DNA of 64,000 nt from Lolium rigidum (taxonomy: Eukaryota > Streptophyta > Magnoliopsida > Poales > Poaceae): positions 34,652,256-34,716,255 of the forward strand of contig NC_061508.1 in the NCBI RefSeq assembly GCF_022539505.1. The letters are read 5' to 3'. Positions 1-11,122 of the stretch are shown here, piece after piece. The first letter of the stretch is position 1, and the number at the start of each line of letters is the position of its first letter. Under the pieces are notes generated by a model. The model saw only the letters and a program-made list of their open reading frames with translations. It made no database searches and was not told the origin of the DNA. The position numbers were made by a program, and so were the translations under genes.

Positions 1-570
1 ATGAGACGGAGTATTAAATGACATCTTCTACAATACCAAACGAACGCAACCTTCAAAGCATAGTTTTTGTAAGAACCTACCAGACATCTAAAATTACAAC
101 AAAATTAGTTAATCACACTCAAGATTCATAAATCAAATAATCCACTCGTAGTCATAAAAGAACAAGGATCATCTTTTAAATCTACAATATATATATCTCT
201 CTCCGTAGTAAAAAATCATCATAACATTGATCTAGAGAGTATGAAGAACCATGTTCCAGTACTATACTGAAGAAAACAAAGAAGTACCTGTAGTTGCGCC
301 GTGGTTTTGCATGCAACGGAACTATAGTGCTGCCAAAAAAACATGCTACTTCCTGAAAAAGGAAAAAGAGCATCGCTTTTAGCTGCATGATTGAAAAACA
401 TATTTTTAACATATATAAAATAGTATTCAGTGATCAACATACCTATATATTAGGCCTGAATGCAAAGCGGTATCATACATGAAACAAAAGGCACTGATTC
501 ATAATTCAAATTTATCATACCATCAATACCTCCTTATAGACAATATTTTTGGTACTTTTGCACTGATGAG

Positions 571-1948
571 TCAATATCCTTGTTTGGCTTGGCAAGTATT
601 CTTGTTGTTTGCCTTGATATCCCTCTTGACAAAGCAACATATAACTCGACCATGAGAAAACACATTCTCGGGAAGGTAGATGCCAACATTTGGAATGGTT
701 TGGCCCTGAGCTTTATTAATTGTCATAGCAAAACTAAGACGAATTGGAAATTGTTTTCTTTTAAATTTAAAGGGGAAGACATCATCTTCAGATGGGTATA
801 AAGGAATTCTTGGAAGGAATACGCGCTTTCCAGCATGTTGTCCTCCAATAATTTCTGCATCAATAGCATTATCTTGAAATGCCTTGATAATAAGTCTTGT
901 GCCATTGCATAATCCATTAGACGGATCCAAATTTCGAATCAAGATTACTGGGCAGTTGATCTTCAACTTGAGAACATGTGGAGGCAAGCCATTAGGTGTT
1001 AGAGAGTTCAGGAATTCAGGTTGGTAGTGATTCTGTGTATCATCCACTGCTGAATCAAAACTGTAGTAGACCTTTTCTTCCCCAGGAAATCGATTTATTA
1101 GCGACGTATTTATTTCATCCACATATTCATTCTTAGTGGAAATAATGGCACGGGCACTTATATAGGATGGAAATCTTCCATACTGGTCAAGTCCAGGGAA
1201 GATATCGTTGACTAACTTACTAACCGATGCATCTGAATCAGTGTAACCAATAACTATATCTTCAGGTAGGCGCACATAATCTTCACCAATTGATTCTTCG
1301 GTACCATTTCCAATTCTCAAGAGAAAGTCAGAGAACCATGGATCAGATTGTGCTCTCATGTTGTGATGTAATTTTATTTGTTTTATATCTTTCCATAGAT
1401 AAGATTTTTTAAGACAAGCATTAACAATTTGTGCCCTAGTGCCGCGCCTCACTACAGGAAGGACTTGTCTGAAATCTCCTCCAAACACTATTACCTTTCC
1501 TCCAAATTGTGATCTACAACCAGTAATATCTTGTAAGGATCTATCAAGTGCCTCAACGACTTGTCGCTTTGTCATGGTGACTTCGTCCCAAATTATTAAA
1601 GATGCCCGGCGAAGTAATTCTGTCTGTCCCACTCGTTTATCGAAGTTGCAAACGGTATCTTCTTGAATACTTATTGGTATTTTAAATCTAGAATGGGCAG
1701 TCCTACCACCGAGGCAATATAGAAGCTGCAATACCGGATGTTGTCATTGCAATTGCTATAAGACCTAAGGAACGCACCTTAGCCAATAAAGCTTTATAAA
1801 GATATGTCTTTCCTGTACCACCCGGACCATCGATGAAAAAGACCTTACTCTTGTTGTGTAAAACATGATCTAGTATTTCATCAAAAGCAAGCTTTTGTTC
1901 ATCGTTTAATGTTGCCTCGCAACTCCAAATCTTCTTTATCAATCGCAA
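571..1948 (-). pseudogene. Helitron PIF1-like helicase domain (frameshifted)
   Basis: The piece at 1703-1948 carries the Walker A motif GPGGTGKT (about 1812-1835). The piece at 571-1731 carries the Walker B motif IIWDEV and ends with the helicase motif TINKAQGQTI. Together they form the superfamily-1B DNA helicase that unwinds DNA during rolling-circle transposition. The two pieces join across a single inserted base at 1710-1713 (CGAG where the family reads CAG). A second such insertion at 644-647 shifts the last 30 or so residues out of frame. Both breaks have the same form as frameshifts in other elements in this window, so they may not be real mutations. Confidence 0.88.
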
Positions 1949-1959
1949 CGTATATCTCT

Positions 1960-2682
1960 TCAGCCTAGTTCTCTCCGCCCTAAGTTTTTCAAATCACCAG
2001 TATCCAATAAATCTGGAAGATCAAAGGTCATGATGTCCTTCCCCATCGAATATAGCAGATCTCCGATATCTTTGAGCACCATTTGTTCAATTGCCTCATT
2101 TCCTATACCTTCCCTACGAAAATCTTCAGACATGGCTTCAAAGTGCTTGTCCCATAATGCACGAACATTCGTTACCTCACAGAATGCCAAAACTGTAGCA
2201 AAAAGTCTTCTAAGTGCATAAGGCATTTGAAATGTTGCAGCTTCAGTAAGACTATCAGAAATGCTATCATCCTTTTCAATGAGACCCCTTCTCTCAGCAG
2301 CTTCTCTAAATGTGGAGAAAACAACACCTTCAACGGTACGTAGATCAACAAAAGATGTAGCACCCCTCACATGGTTTAGCAATATTCTTAGGTAATAGCG
2401 CTCTCCTTCTGCAGGGTGAGCAGCCACAAGTCTTCCTATTTGAATTCTTTTTGTCCGACGCCTCCACGTCTTGTTCTTTTGCCATATATAAAATTCAGGA
2501 AACTCCTTATATAAGAAATTTCTAGCATAACTATCGATAGAGTTCATTCGAAAATACTCCGTGAGCATTGTTTTTGAAGATGGTTCTGAGCTAATAACAT
2601 TCTCCAAACTCTCAGAATCTTTATAACGCACAATATGCATATTTGGCAAATGGACTTGTAATTGTAGCACAGGAGGAGACAT
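1960..2682 (-). pseudogene. Helitron Rep/helicase linker region
   Basis: This 240-residue open stretch lies between the Rep and helicase domains of the same Helitron protein. It contains the family segment around YYLRILLNHVRGATSF followed by a leucine-rich stretch typical of the region before the PIF1 domain. It overlaps the piece at 2544-3140 in another frame, so at least one frameshift separates them, and it is separated from the helicase piece at 1948 by another. Confidence 0.8.
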
Positions 2683-3140
2683 CTCACTGAGATTGAAAGA
2701 ATAAATCCTCCATACCGCTTCTGGGGGTGATATAAACCTGGCATCTCTATAATCCCGAATTTCATTAACAACTTTATCTCCTGCGGCTTCCGAATAAAAG
2801 AGGCACGGTCATGACCTTTATAGATATACTTGAATAAATACTTAACAGCCTTGATGCTAGAACAAACTTCAATATTGATATGACAATTATATCGCATAAG
2901 TAGGTATGGATTATATGGCACAACCCATCTGTTATCCAAAACAGCTCCTCTGATGCGCACTTGACAACCATCATCACGACGTCTATAGATTGGATATGAG
3001 TCCTTCCCTTGCAATGTAACCTCTGAGAATTCCCGGGGATAATGATATTTACATTCTCCATTACGCATGCAGGAATTTTTACAATTGAGAACACCACATG
3101 GTCCATGCATCATGTGTTTGATAACTAAATCATGCAGCAC
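2544..3140 (-). pseudogene. Helitron Rep domain, C-terminal part with YxxKY motif
   Basis: The translation contains the cysteine-rich segment GPCGVLNCKNSCMRNGECKYHYPREF and, further on, YLFKYIYKG, the tyrosine motif of Helitron Rep proteins, where tyrosines cut and join DNA strands at the element ends. It follows the HUH segment at 3204-3572, from which in-frame stops around 3200-3210 separate it. The last 40 or so residues belong to a shifted frame. Recognisable as a Helitron relic, not a working gene. Confidence 0.85.
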
Positions 3141-3203
3141 AGGATACTTATCTTTGTCGGGAATTTCAGTCGATATAATCTGATCATACTCGATCCGGGT
3201 TAT

Positions 3204-3572
3204 TTATTTTGTAATCCGACTTCGAATTATCAAGAAATGAGCATGAGGTAGTCCTCTTTTCTGAAATTCAATTACATGCACGTGGGCAGCAACTTCACCA
3301 AAGAATTTCTTCTTAAATATAAGATTTTTAAGATCTTCTAATTTTGCCCTGAAGACTCGTGCTACCAAGTCTGGGCGGTCTTGTGGTGTTTGACCTGGTG
3401 CAAGTTCTTTTGCTATCTCTTCCCATCTTGGATTGCATGTCATGGTAAGAAATAAATCGGGCTTTCCAAACCGTTGAACCAAAGCCATGGCGTTCGAGAT
3501 ATCTTCTACGCATATCCCGTGGACCACCAATGAAAGAAGCGAGGGAGCACTATGCGCTTCCCAATCATGCAT
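3204..3572 (-). pseudogene. Helitron HUH Rep nuclease domain (fragment)
   Basis: The piece contains KPDLFLTMTCNPRW and the metal-binding HUH motif in GLPHAHFLI, the signature of the rolling-circle replication initiator (Rep) of Helitrons. Between 3573 and about 3800 the minus strand still reads as the upstream Helitron-like domain (around FNILLFGKRLTQQYIVDMY in a broken frame), so the domain was longer before decay. Confidence 0.87.
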
Positions 3573-4113
3573 GCACGTGTCTCACCAAGCAATAACACTC
3601 GTCAACCAGCCCTTGATACAAATCTGCTCTTATAAGATTCTCGGTTTGCTTGGTTTTAAGTAGAATGCCAATCTTATGGATTCAATCTTGATGTACATAT
3701 CAACAATGTACTGTTGAGTCAGCCGCTTTCCAAAAAGTAAGATATTGAATTCTCGGGCTCGAACTTGCAGTTTGAAGCAATAATATTCCCTCGGTGAAAC
3801 AAAAGAGCCAGAGTTACAATCTAACCCTACAATAAAAAAATATTTTCGTTAGATAAATATAATTTAGAATATAGTATAAGCGATTATTACATGAATATAT
3901 GACACAACCTACCATCTCCATCGAGGTCATCTTCCTCGTTTCTAGCAATAGCATTTGCTCTCTTTTAGCAATATTTAAGTTCCAGCTAACTTCCCCTCTT
4001 GGAAAAAAAGTGGGTACGAAAGCGGGTCATAACAACCATGGTACGCTTTTATGTATTGTGGATTGTCCGATTTACCATATACCATTATACTCCTATCGAA
4101 GTGACCATGAGGA

Positions 4114-4815
4114 TTATTTCCCTCTACCCAGATTGTCTGCTACTTGTGATGCGACAGGTGCATTATATACTCGCTGATCTAGTGAAATGTCTGTGTTAAG
4201 CTCAATTCGATACTCATCAAGGTTTGACACTGAACCAAGGCTTCGAAATACTTGAGCATAAGGGTTAGATTCCAGTATGCGGGCCCATTTCCTGATGAGA
4301 ACTCTATCAAGATTAGGAGAATAACGAAATCTATGTTGCAAATCAGCATCAGTGTCATAGAAATATAATTGTAGATGTTTGGGGCCACCTTCTACCGGAA
4401 CCAATTGGTCAAGTCCATGATAAATTTGACCTTGGGCACGAAAAGTGTAAACTCCGGACCTTTTATTGCAGTATCGTTGGTCCAAGATAACACCAAGAGA
4501 GGTAAAAGAAAAGTGAGAATTCAAGTACCGTATATTATCTTGAAAGTATTTCGCATCTGGATCTTGACTTGCATATAGTCTGCGCACTTCATCAGGAACA
4601 CATGGAGTCACTATCTTGACCTTGCCACCCATGCAACAAAATGTTGGCTTCTCATACTGGAACCTTTTTGCACCGCAATGTGCACAGTTAGGTACTGGCT
4701 GCAAAACGTGATGGGAACTTGGTATATTTTGATAGATATGATTGCCCGAATCAACTTGTTTTTCACAAATTTCATGATTTATGTCTCGATATGATGAATA
4801 ATCAAAATCTGTCAA
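4114..4815 (-). pseudogene. Helitron protein N-terminal zinc-type region
   Basis: This 233-residue stretch holds the CAHCGAKRF segment followed by FCCMGGKVKI, the cysteine-rich motif near the N-terminus of plant Helitron proteins, and then an FTSLGV segment. It is bounded by AT-rich non-coding sequence on both sides (3800-4110 and 4816-5045), which probably corresponds to introns or decayed coding sequence. Confidence 0.82.
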
Positions 4816-5045
4816 ATGTTCAAGAAAAGTAACAAAACGTGTGAGAATGATGATGTTAATTTATATTTTTCTTTTATTGACAACACAATGTTAATATTTA
4901 CCTTGCCCACTTAATATACAACTCTCATCGTCTTCATAATCATCCTCGATCAAACCTTCTACTTGCCCAGAACCAACCATGAATCATTTTTTATCATTAG
5001 TAAAAAGAATATTCAGGAGAAAAAAGCGTGGATGGATAAAACGCA

Positions 5046-5564
5046 CTACTCCACATGCATACAGAAATAGATGGTATACAACTTAAAAACTTCATTACCT
5101 TCTATAGCATGAAAAGGACCATTTGGGACATAGATCATACTGTCATGGTCTTCATGGTCTTGGACTGCAGCACATACTCGCATTTTTCGAGTATTGTCCT
5201 GATCATGTAAGTTACCATTATCTTTGTGTGTGGAACTGCAAGATGCTTCATCAGACGATCTTTTTCCACCGATATTGCTCATCATGTCCATATATGTGTT
5301 TGTCCACTTACATTGGCCAATACTCGCCGACGCACAAACATAATCATTTGTTTCTTGTAGGGTAGTACTGCAACCTGCTGCATTAGACACTCTCATTCTC
5401 TTGTATTCACTGCCCCTTTCCAGAAAGGTCGACATTCGCTTATGAGCGGTGCTTGTTAATTTAGTACATGAGGTAGATATGGCAGATGGATCTGATGTGG
5501 ACATGTTTAAGAGTCCAACTGCATCAACAATATTAGAAAGAAAAAAGTTAGAAAAAAGATACAA
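5046..5564 (-). pseudogene. Possible Helitron N-terminal exon of unknown fold
   Basis: The open stretch is rich in serine, threonine and basic residues, with no domain I recognise. Its position between the basic N-terminal exon at 5752-6141 and the zinc-type region at 4114-4815 makes it a probable exon of the Helitron protein. The leading segment MYLFSNFFLSN looks like intron sequence read in frame. Confidence 0.45.
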
Positions 5565-5751
5565 ATAAATAGATCTCTTGCATTGTGGTATATAAACATT
5601 TTATCATCTGACTGCATGTCTTGAAAATAAACATATTGCCATTGACCCTTTTAATATCCATTTATTCTGGACTGTATGGATAATCAAGTCATGTAAATTT
5701 GTATTTAATAGATAAGATGGATTTTCAATCTGTATTGATAGATACATACCT

Positions 5752-6141
5752 TTATCGCGACTCGTTGGCGAGAGCTGGTGCGTGCATGTTGCCATGGGTA
5801 ATTTTATTAATTTGGCTAAGCGCAGATTGCACACCATCGCTAAATGCTTCATGATTCTTCCTTCTTCGTTTGTATTCACGGTTCCTTTGCAAGTAGGCAT
5901 CACGCTGTTCTGGAGTCATCGCCATGTATCTTTCCCGGTCACGATAACGCTTGCGCTCAGAAGCATTTCTTCCTATAATACCTTTATGTTCATCTGAAGG
6001 ATTACTTGATTGTATGGATACACCAGATGGATATACTGGGCGTTTAGTTTCATTAACCAGAAGATCTACAAACAATAAAGCTTTGCTGATGATGACAAAG
6101 TTCACAAGTGAACAATATTTTTTCGAACTCGGTGATTGCAA
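5752..6141 (-). pseudogene. Helitron N-terminal basic exon
   Basis: The translation contains a run beginning NASERKRYRDRERYMAM and then TPEQRDAYLQRNREYKRR, the arginine-rich start commonly annotated in grass Helitron proteins. The preceding residues are probably intron. Segments with similar sequence occur again upstream (around 6170-6240 and 6480-6560), each with DITNAADLRISSN-like reading on the minus strand, so this part of the element seems to have been internally duplicated. Confidence 0.7.
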
Positions 6142-7132
6142 ATATCAAGGATATACCTTGTTTACCATTTGACGATATCCGCAAGTCAGCCGAATTTGTA
6201 ATATCTTGAAATGGACTTCGGGATTCTTGTATTTTAGTGTATCTTGTTATATGATTAGCTGAATTTCCCTTCATTTCATCTGTAGATAACTGTCAATACA
6301 CGATTCCAGTTAGGCGTTACATATTTTAAAAATGTAGCATAATAGTCATATTATTAGCAGAAGTATGGAAAATATGTGGTTGTAAGACACACGAAGCTTA
6401 AATTCACCCCAAATAGTTTTAGAAAAACGTATTATCATAACCCAACCTTAAAGATGGTTTAAAACACACCAAGCTTAAAGAGATATCTTGCTTTGCATTT
6501 GATGATACCCGCGAGTCAGCCGCATTTATAATATCTTGAAAAAGGTTCCATATTTGTATTTTTGGTAGATCTCGCTGTATATTATCTGAATTCTCCCCAT
6601 TTCCCTTTCTAGATAAATATCCGTACATGATTCCACTAAGGCGCCGCATTAGTATAGAAAACATGTGCCTATACAAACGCACGAAGCTCAAGTACCCTCT
6701 AAATATTCAACAGAAAAATAATTGTCATAACTCCATTATTTCTCAATATCATTTCACAGTGGAAAATCATCCACCATCCATACAAAGATGGTTCAATTGA
6801 ATGTATAAAATCACCAAAGTTTTTTAAATTAGTCATAACACGCATATACCGGTCCATTAGAAATTAGAATGGACAGAGAAAAAAAATCAAAATGATTCGT
6901 AGACACAAACACAAACACTTGGTGGGCATAATAGCTGATAGCCTGTAACTTCATCCTTTCAGAAATAGCATATTACCTCTTCAAAATGGAAGTGTCTTGG
7001 GTCGATGATGATGTATCAAATGTGTTGTTGGGCTGTACTGATATGGCGCGGCTGCAGTAGCAGTTGCAACCCACAAACCGAGAGGAACTGAAATTTAAGG
7101 CCAGCAGTAGCGGTAGCACCAGAGAAATAGAC
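6142..7132 (-). other. Helitron 5' leader, no clear gene
   Basis: AT-rich sequence with short similar blocks near 6160-6290 and 6470-6680 that look like copies of one leader exon. From about 6990 the sequence becomes GC-rich and leads into the tandem repeat at 7133. I see no independent gene. Confidence 0.5.
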
Positions 7133-7388
7133 GACCACGGACGGCCGAGTCCAGACAGTAGGAGGCTCGAAGCGTGAGCAAGCGGCGAGCTGGGCGAGCG
7201 CTTGCCGCGTCTGGTGGAGAGCGCGACCACGGACGGCCGAGTCGGCTCGAGGCGTGAGCAAGCGGCAAGCTGGGCGAGCGCTTGCCGCGGCTGGTGGAGA
7301 GCGCGACCACGGACGGCCGAGTCGGCTCGAAGCGTGAGCAAGCGGCGAGCTGGGTGAGCGCTTGCCGCGGCTGGTGGAGAGCGCGCGT
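7133..7388. repeat. Tandem repeat, about 80-bp unit, three copies
   Basis: Units start GACCACGGACGGCCGAGTC at 7133, 7225 and 7305. The second and third are 80 bp apart. The first is 92 bp because of a 12-bp insertion (CAGACAGTAGGA type). GC-rich, inside the Helitron close to its 5' end, where the promoter of the element would lie. It gives spurious long open frames on both strands. Confidence 0.85.
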
Positions 7389-7811
7389 ACGGCAGATGTC
7401 AGGGAGCGGTGCTGGCGGCGGCAGCGACGGCGAAAATGTGAAGTTCCGCCGATTGGTTTGGAAGCAGGTCGATTGGATTGGAAGCAACTTGGTGACGAAC
7501 GGACGAATCGCTTGTGGGGGGTTTTTTTAGTCATACGGAGGGATGAGTAGCAGCGAGGGCAAGAGCACGGAAGAGATGGAGGCGAGCGGTGGAACTGGAA
7601 ACTGCTAGAGATTGTTTTTTTATCGAGATTCTAGGTGCTTCTAATCAGGCGCGCACGAAAAACAAACTGAGAGAGCGCGCGCTGGCCGGTTGCGAATCCT
7701 GGAGATCCTGGCCATTGGATTTGTTCCTGTATGAATCTAACGGTAGATCGAAGAGAGAGAATGGAGCGCAAATTCAAATTTCAAAATTGGTACACTATAT
7801 AGGAGTATAGA

Positions 7812-10800
7812 TATAAAGCCACCACCACATCGCAGTTTCGTTTTCCCTTTCCTCTTCTCGAAATCCTACATCAACGAAATCTTAACTCGTTGATTTGACC
7901 ACCAAAACTACCTCGAATCATCTCGGGCTCTACACGAAAGTTGTAGATCTCGTCGAGATCTTTCAATCCCGACCAATCTCATCTCTTTTCGTCCACCATA
8001 CACGGATAATTTCGCATCGCAAGGCGTCAGGTCTGACAAAGGGAATCCTCAATTAGTTCGTGCTCGTTCCACGAAATCCAAATTCCTTTGGTGAGTATGT
8101 AGATCTGATCATCCTCTACAACTTTCATGTTGAAAGTTTTTTCGATTTGACGTACGGATTTATCGCTCATCTACAGATCTATTTCGAGTCAACCGGAGCC
8201 AAATCGAGTTTCAAAACGATCTCGAATCGTCAAGACCTCAACACGGAAGTTGTTCCTCTCGTCAAGATCTTGCAATTGGCGTAAGTTTCACCTTGTTTCG
8301 TTCACCGAGCAAGAAGAAAATCGTGTTGCAAGATTCAGATCTTATAAGGTATAACCCAGATCTTGTCAAACACATTAATCCGTGGTGAAAAGTAATTTGT
8401 GCGTTAGATAGATCTATTAATTCTATACAACTTTGATGTAGAAAGTTTTTCCATCCGAGCAAATTTTTCCGTCAACTTTATGACATCATCATGACATCAA
8501 GCATAGTCAACTCAGTCCGGTCAAAGTCAAACTGCAGATCAGCGGTACGGTCAGCAGATACAGTCAGCGGTACAGTCAGTAGTACGATCAGCAGTCTCAT
8601 CGTACAGTCAGCAATCAACTATACAGAGACAGATCAGCGTCTCGACCAAACTCGGTCAAACTAATTTTAAATGTAAATTTTAAATATCAGATTATGTGTC
8701 TAACTTAGAAATTCATTATAAAATCATCCAGAGGTCCAAAATTTACAAACTTTATATCGTTGGAAAGCTTATAACATGTAGAATCCAAATATGCAAGAAT
8801 ACTGTATATGTTATGTATTAGTTTTCGAATCATAATTCAAATGATTTAATCAATCCTTTTTCACTATAAAAATTATATCAAATAATCTACTAGTCCAAAT
8901 TTAACAAATTTGTACTTTCTGGAATCCTCAGATCATGTATTTCAACTTGGTATAGGAGTTGTACAACTTTGACACGTGCATAAACTTGCTTTAGTAAAAT
9001 CTATACAAATCAGTAATTTGACGATAATTCAAATTCTATAAATTATTTTTGAATAATTCCAATTGGTCTAATCGTGTACTACTGTAACCTATCCAGGGAA
9101 CTCAAGTTTATTTTTTTACTAAACATAAATCTTGCGGTAGCTAATTAATAAGGTTGTGTATGTTAAGTAGATACTCAATTAATGTTTTCTAAACCAAATT
9201 AAATATCCAGGAAACTTTATTATTATTGCACTTATCGGAGAACACACCAATACCACTAGACACTCTATCTTGAATCAATATCGTGTCTATCCAAATTGTT
9301 TTTCATTCACTTCTTTAACTAATTTAAAACTATTCAACTTACAAATGAGTAATTTGAGTAATTCCATATATCATTTGTTTATACCCAAGCCTATGTGTAA
9401 CTCATACTAACTTAGTAAGTGTTGTCACACTTTACTAAATAATATTTTGAGTTGCGTCATTTGAGACTCGTGTGATTTTATCACATGGATCATTCCATTT
9501 ACCCATTCTTGAGTAGCAAACAACATTTGACCATAGGTTCATATAAATCATTTTCTTTCCATGTATTTGACTCATCCGTTCAATATCTCCAACTCATATC
9601 TTGCAAGCCATACCTCATGCCATATCTTCTTGAACCGATGATTAAAACACATTGATTAACTACATGATTTTTGCTTGGTTTGGTTTTATTGTTGTTGAAT
9701 GGTGTGTTTATGTTGTGTTATATTTTATATTATAGTTCGTACGGAGAGGCACGTATTTTGATTAAGAGAAGTGAACGCGCTTCGACTACCAAAAGGCAAG
9801 TGACACTCAATTACCTACCTATTTTGTTAAGCATTAGTGTTTTTCTTAAATTAGAATGCATGGTAGGAATTTTGTTTTCCAAAATTATGCTATGCTTATC
9901 AATCCTAGTAGTGTGTAGCCACCCTCGAACCATTGCTAGTATTCTTAGTATGCCTAGCAATAACAAAATGCCACCGCTGTTTTGATTATTGTGGATTGTG
10001 AGAATTGAGAATTAAAATTAACAACCTTAATGAATCACCTGGGTGGATTGGTTGATTGGTGGGCGGTCGCTCGAGCTCACGCGCCCTAGGGACTAAAGTG
10101 ATTCCTCACGCGCCCTAGGGACTAAAGTGATGAATCCCCGAGAGTGCGCAAATGTTGAGTGGCTACTCGGGGCCACATTGTGGTTGTCATCGCTCGAGGG
10201 TGCACTTGTGGACGGCCACTCGGGATTAAAGAGATTACTATGTCGTCCATGTTTTAGATAGCTTCCAGTGCAGCCTTATGGTATTATGGGCTCGCCGGGA
10301 TTAAGTAAGTTGTGAGGCCAAACTTGTTGCTAGACATGATGATGGGGCTTGCAACCCAACGGGAACGGGTCTAGCTAGTTATGGTCGAAGCCTCCTTCGA
10401 AAGATCTTGTCTCATTTCTTCTCTTGGGAAGGGTGGGTCGTAAGGTGAAAGTGCACAACCTCTCGAGAGTAAACCTAAGATCTTAGCCGTGTCCCCGGTT
10501 ATGGACAATTTGAGCTTTCTAGGCAGGGAATGTACGGAAGAATCTCATCACCTTTTCGAATGAATTAAAATTTGAGTAGCAACTCGTCGGATAGTACATG
10601 GGAGATGTAACCATGATACTGTTTATGACATCATTACAAGTTTTGTAAAAATGTTTTGTTTTGAAATAAAATGTAGGATAAAATTGGCTTTATGCAAATT
10701 TGCCTAAACTCCACTTGCCAAATATCATGTAGATAGTCATGCCCAAAACTGCCACCATATAAGTGTCATTTGCCAGTACATCATTGTACTGACCTCCATT

Positions 10801-11122
10801 CGTGGGGCTGCATATTCAAACGTGCAGGATTTTCTGAGGAGAAGTACGTGGTAGGATCTCGAGTCTACATTCCAACATGACTGCATGTGGCACATGAAGA
10901 TGATGAAGGCTCATTGTTGATTTACTTTCCGCTGTGTTTATTCTGAGCTAGTCCATGTGACTATGCAATTTGTAAGGTTTTATTGTACCCTCTGGATCAA
11001 CGATGTAGTAATTTGATACTATTGCAATGATTACTATATTTTGTAATGTGTGTGCTATCAGTGATCCCGGGAATAGCACTATACACAGGTATCTTGCCTT
11101 TATTAAAAGGTAGGGTGCTACA
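7812..11122 (+). mobile_element. 3' part of a Gypsy-type LTR, split by the Helitron
   Basis: The segment ends GGGTGCTACA at 11122, the expected right end of an LTR that starts TGTAGCACC, and it interrupts the Copia coding sequence there. It starts with TATAAAG directly beside the Helitron end, probably the LTR TATA box. It shares a block (10486-10510, GCCGTGTCCCCGGTTA then TGGACAATT) with the Gypsy LTR at 54417-58565. No coding sequence is recognisable. The candidate target duplication is AAAGC at 11123-11127, but the other end is outside the window. It could be a solo LTR or one end of a full element. Confidence 0.72.
10076..10132. repeat. 29-bp direct repeat, two copies
   Basis: CTCACGCGCCCTAGGGACTA followed by AAGTGATTC occurs twice back to back, inside the Gypsy LTR fragment. 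Probably replication slippage. Confidence 0.8.

Larger units (their letters stand above)
1..7811 (-). mobile_element. Degenerate Helitron, 5' end at 7811, 3' end outside window
   Basis: Minus-strand coding pieces in order match the Rep/helicase protein of plant Helitrons: a basic N-terminal piece, a zinc-type piece, an HUH Rep domain, a two-tyrosine motif and a PIF1-type helicase. The minus strand at 7811 begins TCTATACTCCTATATAG, the usual TC start of grass Helitrons, and the next plus-strand base is T, as expected for insertion between A and T. I found no CTRR end with a hairpin in bases 1-570, so the 3' end probably lies to the left of the window. The reading frame is broken many times. 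Bases 1-570 hold no recognisable gene. Confidence 0.85.

Noticed and set aside
7016..7534. Repeat-containing proteins of 120-170 residues on the minus strand
   Set aside because: Produced by the 80-bp tandem repeat, whose length is not a multiple of three; the repeats are read in changing frames.
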